A stretch of 64,000 bases of DNA from Halochromatium sp. GTDB taxonomy: Bacteria; Pseudomonadota; Gammaproteobacteria; Chromatiales; Chromatiaceae. Under the pieces are notes generated by a model, which made no database searches, was not told the origin of the DNA, and saw only the letters and a list, made by a program, of their open reading frames with translations. Within the stretch, counting starts at the first letter, position 1; each line of letters begins with the position of its first letter. Where the stretch lies: positions 117,602 through 181,601 of the forward strand of contig POWB01000006.1 in NCBI GenBank assembly GCA_010912705.1. Direction: 5' to 3'. The translations under genes were made by a program, and so were the position numbers. Positions 29,486 through 37,524 of this stretch are shown one piece after another.

Positions 29486-29512
29486 GGAGAGGCTCCCAGA
29501 GCCCGTTGACCT

Positions 29513-29698
29513 CTAGCGCACCAGCATGATCAGCAGGATGACAAATCCAACAACGCCGGCGAGCGGGAGAATCACCGCTTGCCAATCACCCTTTTCCGCC
29601 TTGGGGCCATTCTCCTGCCAAGCCTTGAAGGCCGGCCAGAGGAAGAACAGCATCATGATCATGACGCCGGCGGCGGCAATCTTGAGGAACAGGTCCAT
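29513..29698 (-). CDS. Small membrane protein of unknown function
   Basis: The 61-residue protein has two hydrophobic helices (about 4-24 and 40-60) joined by a charged loop with NGPKAEKGDW, giving a hairpin with both ends likely on the same side. It has a good GGAG ribosome site before the ATG at 29698. I do not recognise a family with certainty. It converges on tex with only 27 bases between the stops. Confidence 0.6.
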   Translation of the reverse strand: MDLFLKIAAAGVMIMMLFFLWPAFKAWQENGPKAEKGDWQAVILPLAGVVGFVILLIMLVR

Positions 29699-29746
29699 GA
29701 AGTCTCCGTGTGTGAGCGATCAGGTGTCTCATCGATGCTTGGTTGA

Positions 29747-30370
29747 TCACAGCATCATCGTATAGTGAAACTGTCCTTCACCACAGCGCCTGGTAAGCTG
29801 TTTGATGATCTGATTTGCCTGTGAGGTCGACTCATTTGGACCTTGAATATAGAAGGGCTGGCCATCACTGCCATAGTCAAATCGGGTTGGGCAGGCGCTA
29901 GCATCCACGTCGCCAAAGATGCCACGGGCATTGCGATAATCGCGATGGGCCGAGAACCCGAGATCAGCGGCGTAGTCAGCGGCACCCTCGATCAGTTTGC
30001 GCGCGCAGCTCGGATGTAACCGCTCCCACTGACCTTGGGACTGCGAGAGGGCAGGCTTCATTTCGTGCTCGTATCTGTCCTCCTCCATGAAGTGAAACAT
30101 CGCATTTTTCACGCCGAGACAAAACACATCGACAACGAATGCGCTCACCGCGATCTGCCCTTCCTGTGAGCGACGCGCCCAGATGAGACTGCCAATGCCC
30201 ATCTCGAACAGTATGGTCGGGGCCAAGCACTCATGGATCGGCAGATGGGCATAGTGCGAGGCCATCGACGGCTGCATGAACCGAGCCTTGCTTGTCGCGC
30301 GTCCGGCGAGCTGCCGCTTTTTTTTCTTCTGCTGCAGTTTTTTCTGCCGCTTTGACTCACTGATCGCCAT
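29747..30370 (-). CDS. Hypothetical protein with Lys-rich N-terminus
   Basis: The 207-residue protein starts with a very basic segment (SKRQKKLQQKKKKRQ), then a compact domain with HECLAPTILFEMGIGSLIWA, VDVFCLGVKNAMFHF, LGFSAHRDYRNARGIF and a C-terminal FDYGSDGQPFYIQGPNES. The pattern of FGD-x(5)-C with a YG-DG-P-IQGP tail looks like a conserved uncharacterised family, but I cannot name it. The basic start suggests nucleic-acid contact. The composition is less GC-rich than its neighbours. The ribosome site is weak. Confidence 0.6.
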   Translation of the reverse strand: MAISESKRQKKLQQKKKKRQLAGRATSKARFMQPSMASHYAHLPIHECLAPTILFEMGIGSLIWARRSQEGQIAVSAFVVDVFCLGVKNAMFHFMEEDRYEHEMKPALSQSQGQWERLHPSCARKLIEGAADYAADLGFSAHRDYRNARGIFGDVDASACPTRFDYGSDGQPFYIQGPNESTSQANQIIKQLTRRCGEGQFHYTMML

Positions 30371-30449
30371 GGGTTTAGAGAAATCTTAAGTATAAATACC
30401 GATCATCTGAACGGGACTTTGGGGGAGGGGATGCGAACTGGCTCGAGAT

Positions 30450-30498
30450 GAAGGCGCCGCCGGCTGTCAAGGGAAAGGACTTCGCCGGCGGCGCCTTC
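30450..30498. terminator. Perfect 15-bp hairpin downstream of the YccA-type gene
   Basis: GAAGGCGCCGCCGGC (30450-30464) is exactly inverted at 30484-30498, with a 19-base loop. The stem is very stable and sits 23 bases past the stop of the leftward gene at 30522. No T run follows on either strand, so it may act as an RNA-end stabiliser or a factor-assisted terminator rather than a textbook intrinsic one. Confidence 0.6.
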
Positions 30499-30521
30499 AG
30501 GTCAAGGCTGGCAGATCAAGG

Positions 30522-31208
30522 CTAGTCGTCGCCCATGATGCCCAGGATCTGCAGCAGGCTGATGAAGATGTTGAAGATCGAGAGGTAGATGCCGTAGGTC
30601 GCCATGATGTAGTTGGTCTCGGCACCACTCTTGATGCGGCTGGTATCAAAGAGGATGAAGCCGCTCATCAGCAGGATGATCGCCGCGGACACGGCCAGCG
30701 CGAGGGCTGGCATGTTGAGGAAGATGTTGGCGATCATGGCCACCACAGCGACCATCATGCCGGCGAACAGGAAGCCGCCGAGGAAGCTGAAGTCACGCTT
30801 GCTGGTCAGCGCGTAGCCGGACAGGCCCAGGAAGATGACCGCGGTGCCGCCAAAGGCGGTGGCGATGATGCTCGGACCATTTGGCAGGGCTAAGTACATG
30901 CTGAGGATCGAGCCAAGGCCGAAGCCGAGCATGCCAGTGATCAGGAAGATGACACCGATGCCTTTGGCTGACTGAGCGGCGCGTGGCAGCACGAACATAC
31001 CCAGCAGCATGGCGCCGATCACCGAGACCATGTAGACCCAAGAGGGCATGGCGAGGGCCATCGACAGCATCGCGGTGAAGGCGCTGAAGCCGAGGGTGGC
31101 AGCGAGCAGCAGGTAGGTATTCTTGAGGACCTTGTTGGTCTCGAGCACCGAGCCGGCACGCGCCTTGGTCGCGTACGGGTTCGATGAGAAGGGGTTTGGG
31201 TTGGCCAT
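30522..31208 (-). CDS. Bax inhibitor-1/YccA family membrane protein
   Basis: The 228-residue protein has seven hydrophobic segments and the family traits: N-terminal VLETNKVLKNTYLLLAATL, FGGTAVIFLGLSGYALTSKRDF, and a C-terminal IYLSIFNIFISLLQILG with the conserved aspartates at the very end (MGDD). In E. coli the relative YccA binds FtsH and modulates its proteolysis; other members are Ca2+ leak channels. A GGAGAGA ribosome site precedes the ATG at 31208. Two 11-bp direct repeats lie just upstream. Confidence 0.9.
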   Translation of the reverse strand: MANPNPFSSNPYATKARAGSVLETNKVLKNTYLLLAATLGFSAFTAMLSMALAMPSWVYMVSVIGAMLLGMFVLPRAAQSAKGIGVIFLITGMLGFGLGSILSMYLALPNGPSIIATAFGGTAVIFLGLSGYALTSKRDFSFLGGFLFAGMMVAVVAMIANIFLNMPALALAVSAAIILLMSGFILFDTSRIKSGAETNYIMATYGIYLSIFNIFISLLQILGIMGDD

Positions 31209-31394
31209 AGCAGCACTCTCTCCGTCTGGAACGAACAGGTTATGAACAGGTTATCGAACTTCAGTTGAAATGTCGGTTCGCGGACTTTCGACCAGGATCG
31301 AGGGTCGAAGGTTTCAACCGCGGTACCTTAAGGATGTAAGGATACCGATAACTGGCTTCCTGTTGCACCCTATGATGTTTGCTAACCAGACTGA
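31209..31394. promoter_or_regulatory. Leader of the YccA-type gene with an 11-bp direct repeat
   Basis: GAACAGGTTAT is present twice in tandem at 31233-31243 and 31244-31254, 25-46 bases before the ATG at 31208. It may be an operator or part of the promoter (the minus strand reads ATAACCTGTTC twice). I see no gene in these 186 bases. Confidence 0.35.
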
Positions 31395-31541
31395 GTGTGG
31401 TCTTTTCCGGTAGAAACAAGCCAGGCCAGGCTCAATCGGCTGGTCCAGGCCGAGCAGGCGGCCTATCGCGAGCTGACCTACGGTAGCGGCTTCAACATCG
31501 GACGCAACATCAGCCTCGATCCGCGCCTCAGTGTCCCTTAG
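31395..31541 (+). pseudogene. Possible gene remnant before tRNA-Ser
   Basis: A 48-codon open frame from GTG 31395 to TAG 31539-31541 reads like the end of a real protein: ARLNRLVQAEQ then AYRELTYGSGFNIGRN and SLDPRLSVP. The codon use matches GC-rich coding sequence while the 5' side is more AT-rich and has stops. There is no ribosome site. I read it as a C-terminal leftover of a deleted gene, but cannot name the family; it could also be a chance frame. Confidence 0.25.
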
Positions 31542-31638
31542 GGCCTGAGAGATTTCGGCACCAAATGTCTCGCAAGCGTGACAGCTTTAGGTTATGCTTA
31601 CTGGCTGTCGACTGCACAGCGTCGGCGTTCGACGATCT

Positions 31639-31731
<93 letters not shown>

Positions 31732-31865
31732 CAATGATGACGGATTTTACCGACACCTCAGAAGTGGCAGGCTGACTGACATTGGCTAGCGCAAGCTGGC
31801 CGGTGCCTGGCCCACAGCATCAAGCACTCAACGCTGTCAAGGCAAACACAGGAGGGTCTAGGATC

Positions 31866-32681
31866 ATGTCATCCCCAGCCATCGCCCTGACCGATCCGCC
31901 CGTGGACGGTCTTGAGGTCAATCCGCCGGCCGGCACCCGCGTCAGCGAGGCCAATTATTGGGCCCACTACTACGAGCACGAAAACGGCTACGAATGGAAC
32001 GACGGTTATCTGGAGGTCAAGCCGGTGTCCGATACCCTGACCATCCTAGTCTACCAATGGCTGCTCGGGCTGCTGCGATTTTATCTGGATACCCACCACA
32101 ACGCCCACCTAACCGCGCTGGAGATGGGTTTTCGCTTGCGTCTGTCCGACAAGGTCGTCATCCGCAAGCCAGATCTCGGTGTCGTGCTCGACAGCAACCC
32201 GATACCGCTTGCCGATCTCGACCGCTCCTACAAAGGCACCTTTGATCTTTGCGTCGAGGCACTGTCCGATAGCACCCCGGCCGAGATCGCTCGAGACACC
32301 GAGCAGAAGCGGCGTGAATACGAGGCCGCTGGGGTGCGTGAATACTACATCCTCCACCACGAACCGCGCTGGCAACGGTTCTATCGGCGCAATGCCTTCG
32401 GACGCTACCAGCCGATCCCGACCGACGACGGCTTGTTGCAGTCCGAGGTGGTGCCGGGCTTATGCTTTCGACTCGAGGATCTGCAGCGCCAGCCAGGCCC
32501 ACAGGCGATGATCGAGGATGCGGTCTACGCCCCCTTCGTGTTGCCCGCGTGGCAGCGGGATCGGCAGGTATTGGAAGCAGAGCGTCAGGCACGCCAACAG
32601 GCCGAGCAGCTCGCACGGCAGGAACGCGCGGAGAAAGAGGCGCTGCTCGCGGAGCTTGCCCGGCTGCGCGGCGCCTCCTAA
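31866..32681 (+). CDS. Uma2-family (DUF820) putative PD-(D/E)xK endonuclease, copy 1
   Basis: The 271-residue protein contains the Uma2 pattern: YEWNDGYLEVKPVSD, MGFRLRLSDKVVIRKPDLGV (metal-binding Asp), LCVEALS (Glu) and the Lys in QKRREYEAAGVREYYIL. These form the PD-(D/E)xK fold common in cyanobacteria, Chromatiales and other environmental bacteria; the biological role is unknown. The C-terminal 60 residues are a charged coiled-coil tail (QVLEAERQARQQAEQLARQE). I chose ATG 31866, which has GGAGGG about 14 bases upstream; the frame is open to 31782. A paralog lies at 53619-54554. Confidence 0.85.
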   Translation: MSSPAIALTDPPVDGLEVNPPAGTRVSEANYWAHYYEHENGYEWNDGYLEVKPVSDTLTILVYQWLLGLLRFYLDTHHNAHLTALEMGFRLRLSDKVVIRKPDLGVVLDSNPIPLADLDRSYKGTFDLCVEALSDSTPAEIARDTEQKRREYEAAGVREYYILHHEPRWQRFYRRNAFGRYQPIPTDDGLLQSEVVPGLCFRLEDLQRQPGPQAMIEDAVYAPFVLPAWQRDRQVLEAERQARQQAEQLARQERAEKEALLAELARLRGAS

Positions 32682-33008
32682 CCTCAATCGCTTCTACACT
32701 TCTGCACTTCTGCACTTCTGCACTTCTGCACTTCTGCACTTCTGCACTTCTACACTTCTACACTTCTACACTTCTACACTTCTACACTTCATACACTACC
32801 GCCGTGCTCCGCTGCGCCGCTTGGTGAGTATGAGGACGCCCGTTTGCTGCCGGATTGCTCAGTGGCCCTAGAGAACTTCTTGCGTCTTCGGTTGCCTGTC
32901 GCTCAGGCGTCGGTCAGGGATTGGGTGATGGCGATGGCGCCCTAAAAGGATGAGTTCTGTGCCAATCACCCCATGTTGAGCATATCTGGAAACGACAGGT
33001 TGAGGACG
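32682..33008. other. Gene-free gap holding the octamer repeat
   Basis: Between the Uma2-type stop and the membrane-fusion gene there is no convincing gene. The first 100 bases are the octamer array described separately; the rest (32790-33008) is mixed sequence with no clear promoter. Reading frames that cross the repeat, on both strands, are artefacts because the 8-bp unit cycles through all three phases. Confidence 0.7.
32692..32787. repeat. 12-unit tandem octamer TTCT(G/A)CAC
   Basis: Twelve perfect 8-bp units run without a break: one TTCTACAC, six TTCTGCAC, then five TTCTACAC, followed by a broken unit TTCATACAC. It starts 10 bases after the stop of the Uma2-type gene. The two unit types are grouped in blocks, showing growth by slippage after a point change. 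The unit is not a multiple of three. Confidence 0.95.
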
Positions 33009-34133
33009 ATGTCGAGGGCAATGTTGAGCATTCCTTTCTTAGGCCTAGTCTTATGCCTGGCCTTTAGCTTGGCTGGGGGCAGCGCTTGGGCACAGCCGTC
33101 GGCACCTGGGGTGATCCTGAGTGAGGCGCGGGTGGTGGAGGTCGCCGATCGGGTCGAGGCCTTAGGTACGCTGCGCGCGAACGAGTCGGTGACCATCACC
33201 GCGACGGTGACCGAGACCATCTCGGCCATTCACTTCGAGGATGGCCAGCAGGTCAAAGCCGGTGATGTGCTGGTCGAGATGACCAGCCGTGAGCAGCATG
33301 CGCGCCTGGAAGAGGCGCAGGCCCGGCTCTCGGAGGCGGAGCAGCAATATCAGCGGGTGAAATCGCTTGAGGCCACTGGCTCGGCCTCGGCGTCGCTGCT
33401 TGATGAGCGTCGGCGCGACCTCCGCGCGGCGCGTGCGACCTTGGCGGCGATCGAGTCTCAGCTTGCCGATCGGCTGATCAAGGCGCCCTTCGCTGGCGTG
33501 GTGGGGCTGCGCAACATCAGCCTTGGCGCCCTGGTTGAGCCCGGCGATCTGATCACGACGCTGGATGACGATCGCTCGATGAAGCTGGATTTCCCGGTGC
33601 CGAGCCTGTTCTTGCCTTCTCTGAAGCCAGGGCTGGCGATCGAGGCGCGCTCGCCGGCGCTGAATCATCGCAGCTTTGATGGCGAGGTCTCGAGCGTCGC
33701 CAGCCGGGTCGATCCAGTGACCCGCACGGTGCAGGTCCGTGCCCGGATCGAGAATCCCGAGCGGGAGCTGCGGCCTGGGCTCTTGATGCAAGTCGAGCTG
33801 CTGCGCGATCCGCGTGCGGCGGTGCTGGTGCCGGAGGCGGCGATCCTGCAACGTGGCGCTGAGCATGCGGTGCTGGTGGTCGAGGAGGGCGCCGAGGGCG
33901 GACTGACAGCTCAGCGCCGCGTGGTTCAGGTCGGCCTGCGTCGCCCCGGCGAGGTCGAAATCCTGAGCGGCCTGAGCGCGGGTGAGCGGGTGATCACGCA
34001 GGGCGCGGATAAGGCGCGGCCTGGTCAGGCGGTGCAGGTGCTGGCTGTTGATGATGGCAGCCGGCCGCTCAGCGAGCTGTTGGCGCAGCCGGCTGCCGAG
34101 GCTGGCGATGAGCCGCTGGAGCGGACCCCGTGA
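33009..34133 (+). CDS. RND efflux membrane fusion protein
   Basis: A signal peptide (MLSIPFLGLVLCLAFSLAGG) is followed by HlyD/AcrA-type halves: the lipoyl-like segment ESVTITATVTETISAIHFEDGQQVKAGDVLVEM, a short helical hairpin (about 100-160) and the beta-barrel part LIKAPFAGVVGLRNISLG. It would bridge the inner-membrane pump encoded next and an outer-membrane channel. Candidate starts are ATG 33009 (GAGG just before) and ATG 33021 (GAGGG just before); 33009 is given. Overlaps the pump gene by four bases (GTGA). No outer-membrane TolC-like gene is adjacent, so another locus must supply it. Confidence 0.87.
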   Translation: MSRAMLSIPFLGLVLCLAFSLAGGSAWAQPSAPGVILSEARVVEVADRVEALGTLRANESVTITATVTETISAIHFEDGQQVKAGDVLVEMTSREQHARLEEAQARLSEAEQQYQRVKSLEATGSASASLLDERRRDLRAARATLAAIESQLADRLIKAPFAGVVGLRNISLGALVEPGDLITTLDDDRSMKLDFPVPSLFLPSLKPGLAIEARSPALNHRSFDGEVSSVASRVDPVTRTVQVRARIENPERELRPGLLMQVELLRDPRAAVLVPEAAILQRGAEHAVLVVEEGAEGGLTAQRRVVQVGLRRPGEVEILSGLSAGERVITQGADKARPGQAVQVLAVDDGSRPLSELLAQPAAEAGDEPLERTP

Positions 34134-37100
34134 TCCTGTCCGATCTTGCTGTCACTCGGCCGGTCTTCGCCACTGTCCTGTCGCTGCTGCTGGTGGCCTT
34201 CGGGCTGGTTGCCTTCGATCGCCTGCCGCTGCGCGAATATCCAGATATCGATCCACCTGTGGTCTCGGTCGAGACCGTCTATCCGGGCGCTGCGGCCTCG
34301 GTGGTCGAGACCCGCATCACGCAGCTGATCGAGGATCGGATCGCCGGCGTCGAGGGCATCGAGCGCATCGAGTCGACCTCCGAGGACGGCGAGTCGAAGA
34401 TCACCATCGAGTTCAAGATCGGCCGCGATATCGACGGCGCCGCCAACGATGTGCGCGATCGCGTCTCGGGCGTGCTCGATCAGCTGCCAATCGAGGCCGA
34501 GCCACCGGATATCCAGAAGGTCGATAGCAGCGACGATGTGATCATGTGGCTGAATCTGGCCAGTGACAACATGACCGTGCCCGAGCTGACCGATTATGCG
34601 CGGCGCTATCTGGTCGATCGCTTCTCGGTGCTCGATGGCGTGGCGCGGGTGCGGGTTGGCGGTAGCCAGACCTATGCGATGCGGGTCTGGATCGATCGCA
34701 ATGCCTTGGCGGCCCGCGGCTTGACGGTGGCGGATGTCGAGCAGGCCTTGCGTGCCGAGAACATCGAGCTGCCGGCCGGCGGGGTCGAATCCATCGATCG
34801 CCAATTCAGTGTGCGCACCGAGCGCAGCTTTCGCACCGCGGCCGACTTTGCGCGGCTGGTGATCGCGCGCGGCGAGGATGGCTATCTGGTGCGCTTGGGC
34901 GAGGTCGCGCGCGTCGAGCGTGGGACCGAGGAGGATCGCACCCTGTTCCGCGGCAATGGCACGCCGATGGTTGGGCTTGGCATCATCAAGCAGTCGACCG
35001 CGAACACCATCGCGGTGGCCGACGCGGCCAAGGCCGAGATGGCGCGGGTCAATCCGACGCTGCCGCAGGGCATGCAGATCTTCCAGAGCTATGACACCTC
35101 GGTCTTCGTCAAGGACGCGATCGGTGAGGTCTATAAGACGCTGGCGATCGCGATTGTGCTGGTGGTGCTGGTGATCTTCCTGTTCCTGGGCTCGGTGCGG
35201 GCGATGTTGGTGCCGGCGGTGACCGTGCCGGTGTCGCTGATCGCGACCTTCAGCGTGCTGCTCGCGCTCGGCTTCACGGTCAATATCCTGACGCTGCTGG
35301 CGCTGGTGCTGGCGATCGGCCTGGTGGTCGACGATGCCATCGTCGTGCTCGAGAACATCCATCGGCGCATGGAGCAATATGGCGAGACGCGCTTGGTCGC
35401 AGCCTATCGGGGCACGCGCCAGGTTGGCTTCGCGGTCATCGCGACCACCATCGTCTTGATTGCGGTGTTCGTGCCGATTGCCTTCCTGCAGGGCGATATC
35501 GGGCGGCTGTTCTCGGAGTTCGCGCTGACCATGGCGGCGGCGGTGAGCTTCTCGACCTTCGTCGCGCTGACGTTGTCACCGATGCTGGCTTCGAAGGTCT
35601 TGCCGGAGTCCCATCAGCGGGTCAGCTTGACCGCCGGTGTCGACTGGGCTTTTGAGCGCCTGCGCGCTGGCTACACCCGGGTATTGGCCTTCTTCTTGCG
35701 CCAGCGTTGGCTGATCGTGCTGCTGCTGATCGTCACCCTCGGGCTGGCCTGGTGGCTGTTTCAGCAGTTGCCGAAAGAGTACGCGCCCAGCGAGGATCGT
35801 GGCGCCTTCTTCGTGCTGGTCAACGGTCCGGAAGGTGCCTCCTTCAGCTACATGGAAGAGTACATGGACGAGATCGAGCGCCGCCTCTTGCCTTATGCCG
35901 AGTCCGGCGAGGCCATCCGGGTCTTGGTGCGCGCGCCGCGGGCCTTCGGCAATACCGAGGTCTTCAACAGCGGCATCGTGATCATGGTGATGGCGCCCTT
36001 CGGTGAGCGACGACCGAGCCAGGTGGTGATGAACGAGATCCGTGCCAAGCTCGGTGATCTGCCTGGGGTGCGCGCCTTCCCGGTGATGCGCCAAGGCTTT
36101 GGCGCGCGCATCCAAAAGCCGGTGCAGTTCGTCATCGGCGGCGGCACCTACGAGGAGTTGGCGGCCTGGCGCGATACCCTGGTCGCTGAGATCGAGCAGG
36201 ACAACCCCGGTCTGCAGGGGCTGGATTGGGACTACAAGGAGACCAAGCCGCAACTGCGCGTGGAGATCGACTACGACCGCGCGGCCGATCTCGGCGTTAC
36301 CGTCGAGACCATCGGCCGCACGCTGGAGACCATGCTCGGCTCGCGCCGGGTGACCACCTATCTGGATGCGGGCGAGGAATACGATGTCATCGTCGAGGGC
36401 GAGCGCGACGCGCAGCGCACGCCGGCGAGTCTGAGCAATCTCTATGTACGCTCGCAGCAGACCGGCGAGCTGATCCCGCTGTCGAATCTGGTGCGGGTGA
36501 ATGAGACCGCGGAGTCGAAGAGCCTGAACCGCTTCAACCGGGTGCGCGCGATCACGCTGGAGGCGAATCTCGCCGATGAGCTGCCGCTGGGTGAGGCCTT
36601 GGCCTATCTGAATGCCCTCGCGGCCGAGCATCTGCCGGAGCAGGCGATCATCGACTACAAGGGACAGTCGGCGGATTTCCAGGATTCGAGCCAGGGCATC
36701 CTGTTCGTGTTCCTGCTCGGCATCGCGGTGGTCTATCTGGTGCTAGCAGCGCAGTTCGAGAGCTGGGTGCATCCGCTGGTAATCATGCTGACGGTGCCGC
36801 TGGCGATGGCCGGCGCCTTGCTGGGACTCTGGCTGACCGGGCAGTCGCTGAATATCTACAGTCAGATCGGGCTGATCATGCTGGTGGGATTGGCGGCGAA
36901 GAACGGCATCCTGATCGTCGAGTTCGCCAATCAGCTTCGCGATGAGGGCAAGGGCTTCGATGAGGCCCTGCTCGAGGCCGCCGATGTGCGTCTGCGGCCG
37001 ATCATCATGACCGGCATCACCACCGCCGCCGGCTCGATTCCATTGCTACTGAGCAGCGGTGCCGGTGCCGAGACCCGAGCCGTGATCGGCACCGTGATCC

Positions 37101-37240
37101 TGTCCGGCGTGCTCGCCGCGACGTTGTTCACACTGTTTGTGGTGCCGGTGGCCTATTCGGCGCTGGCGCGAGGGACTCAATCGCCAGGTGCTGTCGAGCG
37201 GCGGCTTGCGGATGAGGAGCAGGCGCATGAGAAGGCGTAG
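34130..37240 (+). CDS. RND efflux pump, inner-membrane permease (HAE1 family)
   Basis: The 1036-residue protein has the AcrB/MdtB architecture: an N-terminal helix, a large periplasmic loop, helices 2-6, a second loop and helices 8-12. Proton-relay acids are visible in LVVDDAIVVLENIHRRM (compare D407/D408 of AcrB). YPGAAASVVETRITQLIED and PKEYAPSEDRG are typical porter-domain sequences. The start is GTG, overlapping the fusion-protein stop. Substrate cannot be predicted; it lacks the metal-binding features of CzcA-type pumps that I would expect for heavy metals. Confidence 0.9.
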   Translation: MILSDLAVTRPVFATVLSLLLVAFGLVAFDRLPLREYPDIDPPVVSVETVYPGAAASVVETRITQLIEDRIAGVEGIERIESTSEDGESKITIEFKIGRDIDGAANDVRDRVSGVLDQLPIEAEPPDIQKVDSSDDVIMWLNLASDNMTVPELTDYARRYLVDRFSVLDGVARVRVGGSQTYAMRVWIDRNALAARGLTVADVEQALRAENIELPAGGVESIDRQFSVRTERSFRTAADFARLVIARGEDGYLVRLGEVARVERGTEEDRTLFRGNGTPMVGLGIIKQSTANTIAVADAAKAEMARVNPTLPQGMQIFQSYDTSVFVKDAIGEVYKTLAIAIVLVVLVIFLFLGSVRAMLVPAVTVPVSLIATFSVLLALGFTVNILTLLALVLAIGLVVDDAIVVLENIHRRMEQYGETRLVAAYRGTRQVGFAVIATTIVLIAVFVPIAFLQGDIGRLFSEFALTMAAAVSFSTFVALTLSPMLASKVLPESHQRVSLTAGVDWAFERLRAGYTRVLAFFLRQRWLIVLLLIVTLGLAWWLFQQLPKEYAPSEDRGAFFVLVNGPEGASFSYMEEYMDEIERRLLPYAESGEAIRVLVRAPRAFGNTEVFNSGIVIMVMAPFGERRPSQVVMNEIRAKLGDLPGVRAFPVMRQGFGARIQKPVQFVIGGGTYEELAAWRDTLVAEIEQDNPGLQGLDWDYKETKPQLRVEIDYDRAADLGVTVETIGRTLETMLGSRRVTTYLDAGEEYDVIVEGERDAQRTPASLSNLYVRSQQTGELIPLSNLVRVNETAESKSLNRFNRVRAITLEANLADELPLGEALAYLNALAAEHLPEQAIIDYKGQSADFQDSSQGILFVFLLGIAVVYLVLAAQFESWVHPLVIMLTVPLAMAGALLGLWLTGQSLNIYSQIGLIMLVGLAAKNGILIVEFANQLRDEGKGFDEALLEAADVRLRPIIMTGITTAAGSIPLLLSSGAGAETRAVIGTVILSGVLAATLFTLFVVPVAYSALARGTQSPGAVERRLADEEQAHEKA

Positions 37241-37330
37241 CCTTCGCCGTCGTTTCCGGGGGCCTAGCGCAACACTGTGAAAGCAGGCGCAGCGGGTTCG
37301 GCCTCCGCATAATGTCGATCAGATGGTGCC

Positions 37331-37405
37331 ATGTCGCGTAGACGACACAAGAAAAAGAGATCTCGCGCGAGCCTCTTCTTGCCACGTCACAACATCACGC
37401 GACAT
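37331..37405. repeat. 75-bp palindromic element with the 35-bp dispersed repeat, copy 2
   Basis: Outer arms ATGTCGCGT (37331-37339) and ACGCGACAT (37397-37405) are exact inverses. Between them a second, imperfect dyad (AAGAAAAAGAG with CCTCTTCTT) surrounds a CTCGCGCGAG centre. Bases 37333-37367 are the inverted copy of 306-340 (32 of 35 identical). It separates the convergent RND and CHASE2-EAL genes and is likely to be a two-way transcription end. Confidence 0.65.
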
Positions 37406-37524
37406 CATGCCGAGGCTGCACTCGGTGCCGCCAGGCTAGTTGATCGTTTTGAATCCCGCAGGCCCATTACGACCAGTCCTGTCTGCGCCTATCGGCTGGG
37501 CGTGCTGAGTGGGGCTCGCCAGGC

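Noticed and set aside
32158..32739. Minus-strand frame starting MQKCRSAEVQKCRS
   Set aside because: Its start is just the translated octamer repeat and the remainder is antisense to the Uma2-type gene.
32692..32787. Octamer array as a CRISPR
   Set aside because: Units are only 8 bp, adjacent and without spacers, and no cas gene is present.
34025..35377. 450-codon minus-strand frame, rich in His, Gln and Asp
   Set aside because: It lies antisense to the RND pump, whose plus-strand frame has clear family motifs. The composition is typical of reverse-strand reading of GC-rich genes.
35576..36631. 351-codon minus-strand frame opposite the RND pump
   Set aside because: Same reason: antisense shadow with no recognisable domain.
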